Source of the DNA: DDH964 sp963806685
GTDB taxonomy: Bacteria > Desulfobacterota > Desulfuromonadia > Desulfuromonadales > DDH964
Reading direction: 5' to 3'
DNA: 64,000 bases
Assembly (NCBI GenBank): GCA_963806685.1
Contig: CAWDZB010000026.1
Location: 1-64,000 of the forward strand
Part shown: piece by piece, positions 53,133 through 62,031 of the stretch
Numbering within the stretch: position 1 is the first letter of the stretch
How the letters are laid out: the number at the start of each line of letters is the position of its first letter
The notes under the pieces: model-generated
Told to the model about the DNA's origin: nothing
What the model saw: the letters and a program-made list of their open reading frames with translations, nothing else
Databases searched by the model: none
Program-made: the position numbers and the translations under genes

Positions 53133-53984
53133 TTATCGCGCGGCGCGGCGCTTGGCGCTCTCCACGGTGTTGTAGAGGAGCATGGTGATGGTCATCGGTC
53201 CGACCCCGCCGGGGACCGGGGTGATGGCGCTGGCCCGCTGCCTGGCGGCCTCGAACTCGACGTCCCCGACCAGCTTCTTCTCGCCGACCCGGTTGACACC
53301 GACGTCGATGACCACCGCGCCCTCCTTGATCCAGTTCCCCTTGACCATCTCCGGGCGGCCGACGGCGGCGATCACCACGTCCGCGGCGCGCACCTTGGCG
53401 GCCAGGTCGCGGGTGCGGGAGTGGCATATGGTGACGGTAGCGTGGCGGGCCAGGCACATCAGCGCGACCGGCTTGCCGACGATGTTGGAACGGCCGACCA
53501 CCACCACCTCCTTGCCGGTGAGATCGACGCCGACGGCGTCGAGCATCTTCATCACCCCGTAGGGGGTGCAGGGCTGGAAGAGGGCGTTGCCGGTCACCAG
53601 CCGGCCGACGTTGTAGGGGTGGAAACCGTCGACGTCCTTGGCGGGCGAGATCGCCTCCAGCACCTTGCCCTCGTCGATGTGGTCCGGCAGCGGCAGTTGC
53701 ACCAGGATGCCGTCGATGCGCGCATCGCCGTTGAGTTCCCCGATCAGCGCCAGCAGCTGCTCCTCGGTCGTCCCGGCCGGCAGCTTGTGCTCGTCCGAGA
53801 AGATGCCGGTCTGAGAGCAGGCCTTCTCCTTCATCGACACGTAGACCCGGCTCGCCGGATCCTCGCCGACCAGCACCACAGCCAGGCCGGGGGCCGTTCC
53901 CTTTTCCTTCAGTCTGGTCACATCGGCAGCGATCGCCTCGCGCAGCTGGCCGGCGATCTGTTTGCCGTCGATAATCTTGTCCAC
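53133..53984 (-). CDS. folD: Bifunctional methylene-THF dehydrogenase / methenyl-THF cyclohydrolase
   Basis: 283-residue enzyme that interconverts 5,10-methylene-THF, methenyl-THF and 10-formyl-THF. Catalytic region YVSMKEKAC, then ILVQLPLPDHID, GRSNIVGKP for NADP binding and PVPGGVGPMT at the C-terminus. The GTG at 53984 is chosen because AGGAGGAAGG stands just upstream; the frame upstream gives unlikely residues. First gene of the operon folD-metV-metF-gcvT-gcvH-gcvPA-gcvPB. Confidence 0.96.
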   Translation of the reverse strand: MDKIIDGKQIAGQLREAIAADVTRLKEKGTAPGLAVVLVGEDPASRVYVSMKEKACSQTGIFSDEHKLPAGTTEEQLLALIGELNGDARIDGILVQLPLPDHIDEGKVLEAISPAKDVDGFHPYNVGRLVTGNALFQPCTPYGVMKMLDAVGVDLTGKEVVVVGRSNIVGKPVALMCLARHATVTICHSRTRDLAAKVRAADVVIAAVGRPEMVKGNWIKEGAVVIDVGVNRVGEKKLVGDVEFEAARQRASAITPVPGGVGPMTITMLLYNTVESAKRRAAR

Positions 53985-54012
53985 GCCTTCCTCCTGTCTG
54001 GAAATGGATTTA

Positions 54013-54047
54013 ACTCTACACAACCTGTTTTGCCTTGTAAAGGCAAA
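54013..54047 (-). promoter_or_regulatory. folD operon promoter with operator-like palindrome
   Basis: Minus strand TTTACA (54036-54041), 17-bp spacer, TAGAGT (54013-54018). A perfect 8-bp inverted repeat, TTTGCCTT-GTA-AAGGCAAA (54029-54047), covers the -35. The position is that of a repressor or activator site. The -10 matches the rRNA proximal promoter. Confidence 0.65.
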
Positions 54048-54088
54048 GGGCACGGCACCAACGCGGCCCCGCAACAACCCCTCCCGGT

Positions 54089-55186
54089 TCAGAAGGATCG
54101 GACCGGAGGGTGGCCACCGGCGGCGACCAGCAGCCCCTGCATGCGGGCCTGGCGAGTCGAGGTAGGAAGATCGGCGAGCGCTTTCACCCGGGCATAGAAC
54201 TGGGGCCAGCTCCCCCCCGCCTCGCGCAACAGTTGACGGAAGGCCGGCACCAGTCGCTGGTAGGTGGTGACCGCGACGAAGCGGGCGTTGTTGAGGTCAG
54301 TGGCGAACCAGCGATCATACCCGGCATAGCCCCCCCAGCGGACCTTGAGTTCCCGGTAGGATTGCCGCAGCACGGCCAGAATCCTGCCTTTCTCCTGGCG
54401 TTTGTCGGCAACGGGCAGGGGCTGGGCATAGAGCGCGGCCAGCTGGTCGCGGCTGGTTTTGAGCAGTGCCAGAAAATCTTGGCGGCGCTCCAGCCCGGTA
54501 CGGTTGGAGGCCAGTTCCTTTTCCCGGCCATTTTTTTCCAGCCACAGCCGCAGCCCTTCCTGCTCGACGGTGCTGGCAAAGGCCTCGTTGAAATCGGCGT
54601 CCCCCTTGACGTAGATCTTCTGATGGGCCAGTTCGTGGAAAATCAGGCCGGCAGTGGCGTAATCGGGACCGTTGATGAAGGTATTGAGGATCGGGTCGTT
54701 GAACCAGCCGAGGGTCGAGTAGGCCCGGACGCCGTAGACGTAGACGTCGTCCCCCTGTCCCCGCAGTTCCGCCGCGAAAGCCTCGGCATCGGCCTGGCGA
54801 TAATAGCCGCGGTAGGGAACGCAGCCGGCGAAGGGGAAACACCAGCGGACCGGCTCCAGGGAAAACTCGGGGGTGGCGATCACATTCCAGACCACGCTGG
54901 GACGCCCCAGGTCGGCGTAGTAGCGGTAGCTGCCGTTCTCCGGCAGGTCGAGCTCGCGGCTGGCAAAATCCCGGATGGCAAGGACGTCGGTCAGCTTTTC
55001 GCGCAGCGCCGGGGTGGTGGCTGGATCAGCGAGGACCTGGTGGATATCCCGGCGGTGGGAGAGAAGGTCCCACTGCCCCTGGGCCGCCTGGCGGTAATAG
55101 CCCAGGTCGCCGCAGGCGGCCAGGGCCAGGAGCGCGGTCCCGGTCAGCAACAGGATGGTTAAGGCGCAGCAACGGCGCAGCGTCAT
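54089..55186 (-). CDS. Putative lipoprotein aminopeptidase (DUF2265)
   Basis: 365-residue lipoprotein (lipobox LAAC, Cys25) of the zinc aminopeptidase family PF10023. The metal motif HELAH is at 184-188, with the downstream FNEAFAS giving the likely third ligand Glu. ISA-like conserved strings YYADLGRPSVVWNV and CVPYRGYY also fit. Substrate is unknown. The gene is last before the folD promoter, on the same strand. Confidence 0.82.
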   Translation of the reverse strand: MTLRRCCALTILLLTGTALLALAACGDLGYYRQAAQGQWDLLSHRRDIHQVLADPATTPALREKLTDVLAIRDFASRELDLPENGSYRYYADLGRPSVVWNVIATPEFSLEPVRWCFPFAGCVPYRGYYRQADAEAFAAELRGQGDDVYVYGVRAYSTLGWFNDPILNTFINGPDYATAGLIFHELAHQKIYVKGDADFNEAFASTVEQEGLRLWLEKNGREKELASNRTGLERRQDFLALLKTSRDQLAALYAQPLPVADKRQEKGRILAVLRQSYRELKVRWGGYAGYDRWFATDLNNARFVAVTTYQRLVPAFRQLLREAGGSWPQFYARVKALADLPTSTRQARMQGLLVAAGGHPPVRSF

Positions 55187-55312
55187 GAGCTGAATCCTTT
55201 CCTGATATCAGCCTTGATTCTAGGCCGGAACCGGCGCCGGGCGCAAGCGGTAGACGGCAGGGTCGGAGCTTCTCCCGGCAACGATCTGAAACGGGCCCGC
55301 GGCAGCAACGCG

Positions 55313-55338
55313 AAAACCCCGGCCGGGGCCGGGGTTTT
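55313..55338. terminator. Terminator after the FmdB-type gene
   Basis: Palindromic AAAACCCCGGCC / GGCCGGGGTTTT. On the minus strand it ends in a run of T, 27 bp after the FmdB-type stop. Confidence 0.75.
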
Positions 55339-55364
55339 CAAAGGTTGGATGGGTGATCAGGACT

Positions 55365-55619
55365 TCAGCCGTTGGCCGCCTTGGGACAACCGGCGCAGCC
55401 ACCCCCCTCACCGCCGCCGCAGGCCGCCGGCTTCGCCTTGCTCTCGGCGTAGCCCTGCTGGTACCAGCCGCCCCCCTTGAGGGCAAAACCGGCTTGGGAG
55501 ATCAGTTTTTTCACCGGGCCGCCGCACTCCCGGCAGCTGGTGAGCGGATCATCGGAAAATTTCTGACGGGCTTCAAAGATCAGATTGCAGGCTTCGCACT
55601 GGTATTCGTAGATGGGCAT
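55365..55619 (-). CDS. FmdB-family zinc ribbon protein
   Basis: 84-residue putative regulatory protein of the FmdB/CxxC_CXXC_SSSS family. It starts with PIYEYQCEACNLIFE and has CRECGG, giving a zinc ribbon of two CxxC pairs (CEAC, CREC). The Gly/Cys-rich tail (CGGGEGGGCAGC) may bind more metal. The function is unknown. Single-gene unit. Confidence 0.85.
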   Translation of the reverse strand: MPIYEYQCEACNLIFEARQKFSDDPLTSCRECGGPVKKLISQAGFALKGGGWYQQGYAESKAKPAACGGGEGGGCAGCPKAANG

Positions 55620-55743
55620 GACACTATCCTCCGCGGATGAAATTCCCTATCAATCTAATGGCTCCGGCCTTCCGTTGTCAAGTCCGGGCGGGACAGACGC
55701 TTTTCGCGGAGTCCGTTCCATGCCTGCAGCGCCATCTTCCCCG

Positions 55744-55773
55744 TTGACATTCTTTCCGACAATGCAGTAATGT
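55744..55773 (+). promoter_or_regulatory. Candidate promoter of the HTH-EIIA / Hyf-type operon
   Basis: TTGACA (55744-55749), 18-bp spacer, weak -10 TAATGT, about 50 bp before the gene. TGTCCA occurs twice (direct repeat around an ACAATTGT palindrome) just downstream, a possible regulator site. Confidence 0.45.
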
Positions 55774-55819
55774 CCACAATTGTCCAAACCATGGAACACA
55801 AGAGAAGCATGAGGTAAAA

Positions 55820-56515
55820 ATGAACCTTTCTGTAAAAGCCGCCGCCAGCCTCCTCTCGGTGTCGGAAAAGACTATTTACCGCTGGATCAAGCAGGAGCTC
55901 ATTCCCGCCTACAAAATCAACGAAAGCTACCGTTTCAATCGGGCGGAGCTGATCGAATGGGCCACCTCGCGGCGTATGGGCATCGCCCCGGCGGCCTTCG
56001 CCGAGCCGGAGGCCGATTCCCTGCCCCTGCCGCACCTCGCCGAAGCCCTCGAAAACGGCGGGGTCTTCTACCGCATCGAGGGGCGCAACCGGGACCAGGT
56101 CCTGGAGGACGTGGTCACCCACCTGCGGCTGCCGGACGAGGTCGACCGCGACTACCTGCGCAAGGTGCTGATTGCGCGGGAGGAACTGGCTCCCACCGCC
56201 ATCGGCCAGGGAATCGCCCTCCCCCATCCGCGCAATCCGGCCCTGGTCCACATGACCCGGCCCACCGTGACCCTTTGTTTCCTGGAAAACCCGGTCGACT
56301 TCAAGGCCCTGGACGGCAAGCCGGTGCAGATCCTGCTGACCCTGCTTTCGCCGTCGGTGCGCTTTCATCTCCATCTCCTGTCCCTGCTTGGCTTCGTGCT
56401 CAAGGACCGGGGGTTCCGGAGCGCCCTGGATGAGCAGGCGGGGCGGGAACAGCTCTTTACCGCCCTGAACCGGGCCGAGGCGGCCCTGCGCAGCCGGAGG
56501 TCGGCCAAGCCATGA
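55820..56515 (+). CDS. Excisionase-type HTH fused to a PTS EIIA domain
   Basis: 231-residue two-part protein. Residues 1-52 are a MerR/excisionase-like HTH (SVKAAASLLSVSEKTIYRWIKQ then YRFNRAELIEW). Residues about 72-225 are a fructose/nitrogen-type EIIA domain with GIALPHPRNP, whose His136 is the phospho-acceptor. It is thus expected to bind DNA and to be phosphorylated by HPr or NPr. GAGG precedes the ATG. Its stop overlaps the first membrane subunit gene by 4 nt. It is a likely regulator of the membrane complex operon; this is an inference from position. Confidence 0.82.
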   Translation: MNLSVKAAASLLSVSEKTIYRWIKQELIPAYKINESYRFNRAELIEWATSRRMGIAPAAFAEPEADSLPLPHLAEALENGGVFYRIEGRNRDQVLEDVVTHLRLPDEVDRDYLRKVLIAREELAPTAIGQGIALPHPRNPALVHMTRPTVTLCFLENPVDFKALDGKPVQILLTLLSPSVRFHLHLLSLLGFVLKDRGFRSALDEQAGREQLFTALNRAEAALRSRRSAKP

Positions 56516-58497
56516 CCCTGCTGCTCATGGCCCTGTCGCTGCTCACAGCGGGGGGGCTGTTCGCCCTTCTAACCGGACGCCACTCCCTTCTCGCCTCCCT
56601 GGTGGGCAGCGTTACTGCGACCACCGCCGGCCTGCTGGCCGTGCTGGCCGCGCTGCCGGTCCTGCAGGGCGGCCGGGAGCTCTTCTGGCAGGCGCCGTGG
56701 ACGGTACCGGCCGGCTCCCTGGCCCTGCACCTCGACCCCCTGGCTGCCTGGTTCGTGCCGCCGATCGCCCTGCTCGGGGCCGGCTGTGCCCTATACGGTG
56801 CCGCCTACCTACGGGAGGAAGGGCGACACCGCTCCCTCGCGCCGCACTGGTTCTTCTACAACCTGATGTTCGCCGCCATGCTGCTGGTGGTCACCGCGGC
56901 CAATGCGATCCTCTTCCTGGCCGCCTGGGAGCTGATGACTCTCGCCTCCTTCTTTCTGGTCGCCTGGGAGCACCATCGCCCCGAGGTGCGCCAGGCCGCC
57001 TGGCTCTACCTGCTGGCCGCCCACTGCGGCATGATGCTGCTGCTGGCGCTCTTCGTCCAGGCCGGGGTGCGCTGCGGCGGCTTCGACTTCAGCGGCTTTG
57101 GCCCCCTGGCCCAGATCCCTGCCCCGGCCGCGGCGGCCTTCTTCCTGCTGGCGCTGTTCGGCTTCGGCGTCAAGGCCGGGCTGCTGCCGCTGCACATCTG
57201 GCTGCCCGATGCCCACCCCGCCGCACCCAGCCACGTTTCGGCGCTGATGTCGGGGGCGCTGGTCAAGACCGCCCTCTACGGCATCCTGCGCATCCTCACC
57301 CTGCTCCCGCCGGCGCCGGCCTGGTGGGGATGGCTGCTGGCGTTGCTCGGCGCCGGCGGTGCCCTTTACGGCATCGCCCTGGCCGCCCAGCAGCACGACC
57401 TCAAGCGCTGCCTCGCCTATTCGACGATCGAGAACGTCGGCATCATCGTCCTCGGTCTCGGCCTGGGGCTGGTCGCCACCGCCGGCGGGGAAAGGACCGT
57501 GGCGCTGCTGGCCTTTGCCGGCGCCCTGCTCCACATCTGGAACCACGCGCTGTTCAAGGGTTTGATGTTCCTCGGCGCCGGCACCCTGGTACACGCCGCC
57601 GGCAGCCGCAACATGAACCGAATGGGCGGGTTGTTGCGGCGCATGCCCCTGGCCGGCCTGCTGTGGATCGGCGGCAGCCTGGCAATCAGCGCGCTACCCC
57701 CTTTCAACGGCCTGGTCAGCGAGTGGCTGATTTATCTCGGCCTGCTCCACGCCGGCACCACCGGCACCGGCTTCACCTCCCTGCTGCCGCTGCTGCTGGT
57801 AGGCGCCCTGGCCGTCGTCGGCGGCCTGGCGCTGCTCACCTTTTCGCGGCTGATCGGCGTCTGCCTGCTCGGCGAGCCGCGGACGGACGCCGCGGCCGGG
57901 GCCCACGAGGCCCCGCTGCTGATGCTGCTGCCAATGGCTTTGTTCTTCAGCGGCTGCCTGGCGATCGGCCTGCGGCCGGGCTGGGCACTGCGCCTGCTCG
58001 GCAGGCCTCTGGCCCTGCTCGCCGGGGTCGGGCCCCTGGATCCGCTGCAGGCGGCCCTCCCCCTCGGCACCTGGGCCGGGCTGCTGCTGGCGATGCTTTG
58101 CGCCGTAGGGCTGCTGCTCTTCTACCTGCGCCGGCACCGTCCGTTGGCCAGCGCCGCGACCTGGGGATGCGGCTTCCGCTTCCCGAGCGCCCGCATGGCC
58201 TACACCGCCGACGCCTGCTCGGAGCTTCTTATCCACCAGGTGCTGCCCGCTGCGCTGCACCCCGAGGTCTCTGGGGTAGCGGTCCGCGGGATCTTTCCCG
58301 CCGCCGCCACTCTGCAGCTGGTATCCCCCGATCCGGTGCTGAAAAGCCTGTTTCAGCCCCTCGGCAGCTGGCTTGCCGACCGCAGCCAGCGCCTGCGCTG
58401 GCTGCAGCAGGGGCGGCTGCCGATTTACCTGCTCTACATGTTCGCCGCCTGCACCCTGCTGATGGCCTGGGCGCTCTGGGCCGGACGGGGAGGATGA
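56512..58497 (+). CDS. hyfB: Antiporter-like membrane subunit, HyfB/NuoL type (first copy)
   Basis: 661-residue membrane protein with about 16 helices, of the proton-translocating family of complex I (NuoL/M/N), Mrp antiporters and hydrogenase-4 HyfB. The core has KAGLLPLHIWLPDAHPAAPS, VKTALYGILR and HDLKRCLAYSTIENVGII, with the conserved Lys residues. A C-terminal WGCGFRFP segment also occurs in the next gene. Starts inside the stop of the HTH-EIIA gene. Confidence 0.87.
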   Translation: MTLLLMALSLLTAGGLFALLTGRHSLLASLVGSVTATTAGLLAVLAALPVLQGGRELFWQAPWTVPAGSLALHLDPLAAWFVPPIALLGAGCALYGAAYLREEGRHRSLAPHWFFYNLMFAAMLLVVTAANAILFLAAWELMTLASFFLVAWEHHRPEVRQAAWLYLLAAHCGMMLLLALFVQAGVRCGGFDFSGFGPLAQIPAPAAAAFFLLALFGFGVKAGLLPLHIWLPDAHPAAPSHVSALMSGALVKTALYGILRILTLLPPAPAWWGWLLALLGAGGALYGIALAAQQHDLKRCLAYSTIENVGIIVLGLGLGLVATAGGERTVALLAFAGALLHIWNHALFKGLMFLGAGTLVHAAGSRNMNRMGGLLRRMPLAGLLWIGGSLAISALPPFNGLVSEWLIYLGLLHAGTTGTGFTSLLPLLLVGALAVVGGLALLTFSRLIGVCLLGEPRTDAAAGAHEAPLLMLLPMALFFSGCLAIGLRPGWALRLLGRPLALLAGVGPLDPLQAALPLGTWAGLLLAMLCAVGLLLFYLRRHRPLASAATWGCGFRFPSARMAYTADACSELLIHQVLPAALHPEVSGVAVRGIFPAAATLQLVSPDPVLKSLFQPLGSWLADRSQRLRWLQQGRLPIYLLYMFAACTLLMAWALWAGRGG

Positions 58498-58499
58498 CC

Positions 58500-60458
58500 A
58501 TGGACTTGCTGGTCTTCGGGATGCTGGGCATCGCCCTCTCGGGCGTACCCGGCCTGCTGGGTGGTCGCCGCAGAGGCGGCGAGCGGCTTGCCGCCCTGCT
58601 GGTGGTGGCCGGCTGTCTTGCCTGCCTGGCCGGAATCGTCGCCGGCCTGCGCCAGGGTGGGGCTGAACTCCAGCTGTCGTGGGCGGTGCCGGCCGGCAGC
58701 TTCGCGTTGCGCGTCGACGCCCTGGCCGCCGCCTTTCTGTTGCCGCTGCTGCTGGTGGTCGCCACCGGCGCAGTCTACGGCCTTGGGTACTGGCCGCAGC
58801 GGGAACATCCCGACAACGGCCGCAAGCTGCGCCTCTTCTACGGCCTGATCAGCGCCGCCATGATCCTGCTGCTGTGCGCCCGCAACGGCGTCCTCTTCCT
58901 GCTCGGCTGGGAGGTGATGGCCCTTGCCGGGTTCTTCCTGATCACCACCGAGGATCGCCGTGCCGAGGTGCGCCGCGCCGGCTACATCTACCTGATCGCT
59001 ACCCATTGCGGCACCCTGGCGCTGTTCGCCCTCTTCGCCCTGCTCGGGCATGCCAGCGGTACATCGCTGCTGCCGGCAGCCGGCACCCTCCCCGCCGCCG
59101 GCAGCACCGTGCTCTTTTTGCTCGGGCTGTTCGGCTTCGGCATGAAGGCCGGCCTGATGCCCCTTCACATCTGGCTCCCCGGCGCCCATGCCGCCGCCCC
59201 CAGCCATGCTTCGGCGCTCCTCTCCGGGGTGATGATCAAGACCGGCATCTATGGCCTGCTGCGGCTCACCTCGCTGTTCGCCGTCATCCCCCTCTGGTGG
59301 GGCTGGACGCTGCTGCTGCTGGGCGCGGTGTCGGGAGTCCTCGGCGTGGCGCTGGCTCTTGCCCAGCACGACATCAAGCGGCTGCTCGCCTATCACAGTG
59401 TCGAGAACATCGGCATCATCGCCATGGGCCTGGGCCTGGCCCTGCTCGGCCGCAGCTACCAGCAGCCACCGCTGATTCTCCTCGGCCTGGCGGGCTGCCT
59501 GCTGCACGTGGTCAACCACGGCCTGTTCAAGTCGCTCCTCTTTCTGAGCGCCGGTTCGGTGATTCACGCCGCCGGCAGCCGCGACCTCGACCATTTCGGC
59601 GGTCTGCTCAAGCTCCAGCGCTGGACCGGGCTGCTCTTTCTCGGCGGTGCGGTGGCAATCAGCGGACTCCCCCCCTTCAACGGCTTCGTCAGCGAATGGC
59701 TGATCTACCTCGGCGCCTTTCATGCCGTCGGGCATCCGGGCCGGGCGCTCTACCTGGCGGTGCTGGCCGCGCCGGCGCTGGCCCTGATCGGTGGCCTGGC
59801 GCTGGCTTGCTTCGTCAAGGTCTTCGGGGTAACCTTCCTCGGCGAGCCACGCAGCCTGCAGGCGCAGCAGGCCCACGAGGCACCGCCCTCGATGCTGGTG
59901 CCGATGGGCCTGCTGCTGGCAGCCTGCGCCTGGATCGGCCTGCTGCCCGGCACCGTGGCACCGCTGTTGGCCGCCGCGGCCAGTACCTGGTCCGGGAGCG
60001 TCCTGCCGTCCCTGACGGACAGCCTGGCGCCTCTTTCCCGGATCGGGCTTGCCGGCTGGGCGCTGCTGGCCCTTCTCGCCAGCCTGGGGCTGTGGCTGCG
60101 CCGGCGCAGCACCGCGGCGGGACGGGAGGGGAAGACCTGGGGCTGCGGCTACCGGTGCCCGGCGCCGCGCATGCAGTACACCGCAAGTTCCTTCGCCGAC
60201 ACCTTGGTGCGCCTGTTTCGCTTTGGGCTCTGGACCGAACGCCAAGGCGGCGAGGTCTCCGGGCTCTTTCCCGGCGCCACAAGCTTCTCCAGCCATACCC
60301 CGGACGTCGTTCTCGATCGCGCCCTGACTCCGGCCGCGACGCTGCTGGCCCGGTCGTTTCGCTGGCTGCGCAAGACCGTGCAGAACGGCATCACCGCCAT
60401 TTACCTACTCTACGTGGTGATCGCCCTGGTGGTGCTGCTGACCCTGTTCACCCGCTGA
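58500..60458 (+). CDS. Antiporter-like membrane subunit, HyfB/NuoL type (second copy)
   Basis: 652-residue paralogue of the preceding gene: same core (KAGLMPLHIWLPGAHAAAPS, HDIKRLLAYHSVENIGII) and C-terminal WGCGYRCPAPRMQYTASS. The tandem pair is more diverged than a fresh duplication. Start at 58500 is preferred because GGAGG lies 6 nt upstream; an ATG at 58494 is also in frame. It would add a second proton or ion channel to the complex. Confidence 0.87.
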   Translation: MDLLVFGMLGIALSGVPGLLGGRRRGGERLAALLVVAGCLACLAGIVAGLRQGGAELQLSWAVPAGSFALRVDALAAAFLLPLLLVVATGAVYGLGYWPQREHPDNGRKLRLFYGLISAAMILLLCARNGVLFLLGWEVMALAGFFLITTEDRRAEVRRAGYIYLIATHCGTLALFALFALLGHASGTSLLPAAGTLPAAGSTVLFLLGLFGFGMKAGLMPLHIWLPGAHAAAPSHASALLSGVMIKTGIYGLLRLTSLFAVIPLWWGWTLLLLGAVSGVLGVALALAQHDIKRLLAYHSVENIGIIAMGLGLALLGRSYQQPPLILLGLAGCLLHVVNHGLFKSLLFLSAGSVIHAAGSRDLDHFGGLLKLQRWTGLLFLGGAVAISGLPPFNGFVSEWLIYLGAFHAVGHPGRALYLAVLAAPALALIGGLALACFVKVFGVTFLGEPRSLQAQQAHEAPPSMLVPMGLLLAACAWIGLLPGTVAPLLAAAASTWSGSVLPSLTDSLAPLSRIGLAGWALLALLASLGLWLRRRSTAAGREGKTWGCGYRCPAPRMQYTASSFADTLVRLFRFGLWTERQGGEVSGLFPGATSFSSHTPDVVLDRALTPAATLLARSFRWLRKTVQNGITAIYLLYVVIALVVLLTLFTR

Positions 60459-60472
60459 AAGGAATGTGCAAC

Positions 60473-61387
60473 ATGTTTGCGAGACTGGTTTTGCAACTGG
60501 TCGTGCTGCTGCTCCTTGCCCCTCTGCTGCCGGGGGTCATCAACAAGACCAAGGCGCTCTTCGCCGGGCGGGTCGGTCCGCCGCTGCTGCAGCCCTACTA
60601 CGATCTGGCCCGGCTCTGGCGCAAGGGCTTCGTCATAAGCCGTACCACCACCTGGGTCTTTCTCGCCGGGCCGGTGGTTGGCCTGGCGGTACCGCTGCTG
60701 GCCGCGCTCTTCATCCCCTTCGGCGGCCTGCCGGCGCCGGTCTCCTTCGAGGGGGACCTGATCCTCTTCGTCTACCTCTTCGGCCTGTCACGCTTCTTCA
60801 CCGCCGCCGCCGCCCTCGACACCGGTTCGAGCTTCGAGGGGATGGGGGCGGTGCGCGAGGTGACCTTCTCCTGCCTGGCCGAACCGACAGTCTTCTTCGC
60901 CCTGTTGGTGCTGGCCCGCGGCGCCACAGGACTCTCCCTAGGCGCCCTGCTCGGACCGCAGCTGGCCGGCCAGTGGCAGGGCCAGTCCGGGGCCTCCCTG
61001 GGGCTGGTGCTGGTCTGCCTGTTCGTAGTGCTGCTGGTGGAGAACTCGCGAATCCCCTTCGATGACCCCAGCACCCACCTCGAACTGACCATGATCCACG
61101 AGGTGATGGTCCTCGACCACAGCGGGCCGGCCTTCGGCATGGTCCTCTATGGGGCGGCGCTCAAGCTGATGGTCCTGGGAGCCCTGCTGGTGCGCATCGC
61201 CCTGCCCTTCCAGACCGGCCGCGCGCCCCTCGACCTGCTGGTCTTCCTGGCGGGGGAATTGCTGCTGGCGGTGCTGATCGGCGTGGTGGAGTCGGCCATG
61301 GCCCGGCTGCGCCTGCCGCGGGTGCCGCAGGTGCTGGTCGGCACCACCCTTCTCTCGGCATTCGCGCTGGTTCTGGTCCTGCGCTAG
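60473..61387 (+). CDS. hyfC: HyfC/NuoH-type membrane subunit
   Basis: 304-residue membrane protein of the complex I subunit 1 family, which connects the antiporter arm to the hydrophilic module. The diagnostic loop RIPFDDPSTHLELTMIHE is in place near residue 190, and GRVGPPLLQPYYD at the N-terminal side. AAAGGA stands 9 nt before the ATG at 60473. 14 bp after the second HyfB-type gene. Confidence 0.9.
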   Translation: MFARLVLQLVVLLLLAPLLPGVINKTKALFAGRVGPPLLQPYYDLARLWRKGFVISRTTTWVFLAGPVVGLAVPLLAALFIPFGGLPAPVSFEGDLILFVYLFGLSRFFTAAAALDTGSSFEGMGAVREVTFSCLAEPTVFFALLVLARGATGLSLGALLGPQLAGQWQGQSGASLGLVLVCLFVVLLVENSRIPFDDPSTHLELTMIHEVMVLDHSGPAFGMVLYGAALKLMVLGALLVRIALPFQTGRAPLDLLVFLAGELLLAVLIGVVESAMARLRLPRVPQVLVGTTLLSAFALVLVLR

Positions 61388-61394
61388 GAGACAG

Positions 61395-62027
61395 ATGATG
61401 GCCAACCTGTTGTTGCTGGCAGTGATCCTGATCAACTTCTTCACCCTCGGCAGCGCCCGGTTGGTCGCCTGCATCCGCGCCGTGGCGCTGCAGGGGGCGC
61501 TGCTGGCGCTGCTGCCGCTGGCCACCCACGGCTTCTCCGCCCATGCCCTGCTGCTCAGCGCCGGGGCCTTGAGTTTCAAGGGGATCTTCATCCCCTGGCT
61601 GCTGCTGCGGGCGATTCGCGAGGTGCGCATCCGCCGCGAAGTCGAGCCGTTCATCGGCTTCGTGCCAACCCTGATCCTCGGCGCCCTGGTAACCGCCGGC
61701 GCCTTCATCTTCGCCGACTTCCTGCCGCTGGCCCCGGAACATGTCGCGGGACTGAACGTGCCGACCGCCCTGGCAACCATGTTCAGCGGCTTCCTGCTGC
61801 TGATCACCCGGCGCAAGGCGATCACCCAGGTCCTCGGCTACCTGATGCTGGAGAACGGCATCTTTATCTTCGCCGTGCTGCTGTCGGCGGCGCTGCCGAT
61901 GATGGTCGAAGCCGGGGTGCTGCTCGACCTGCTGGTCGGAATCTTCGTCATGGGGATCGTCCTCAACCAGATCAGCCGGGAATTCTCGACCCTCAACACC
62001 GAGCGCCTGACCGCGCTGAAGGAATAA
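61395..62027 (+). CDS. hyfE: HyfE-type membrane subunit
   Basis: 210-residue membrane protein with about six helices, the hydrogenase-4 HyfE family (NuoK-related). LLLITRRKAITQVLGYLMLENGIF is distinctive, here read at residues about 133-157. It lies 7 bp after hyfC and 4 bp before hyfF. Confidence 0.9.
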   Translation: MMANLLLLAVILINFFTLGSARLVACIRAVALQGALLALLPLATHGFSAHALLLSAGALSFKGIFIPWLLLRAIREVRIRREVEPFIGFVPTLILGALVTAGAFIFADFLPLAPEHVAGLNVPTALATMFSGFLLLITRRKAITQVLGYLMLENGIFIFAVLLSAALPMMVEAGVLLDLLVGIFVMGIVLNQISREFSTLNTERLTALKE

Positions 62028-62031
62028 TCCC

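Noticed and set aside
56697..60296. Very long open frames in other phases across the two HyfB-type genes
   Set aside because: The long plus-strand frame before 58500 is an out-of-phase shadow of the first HyfB-type gene that runs into the true second gene; the minus-strand 620-residue frame is antisense. Both are dominated by Arg/Pro/Gly or Gln/Gly/Ala.
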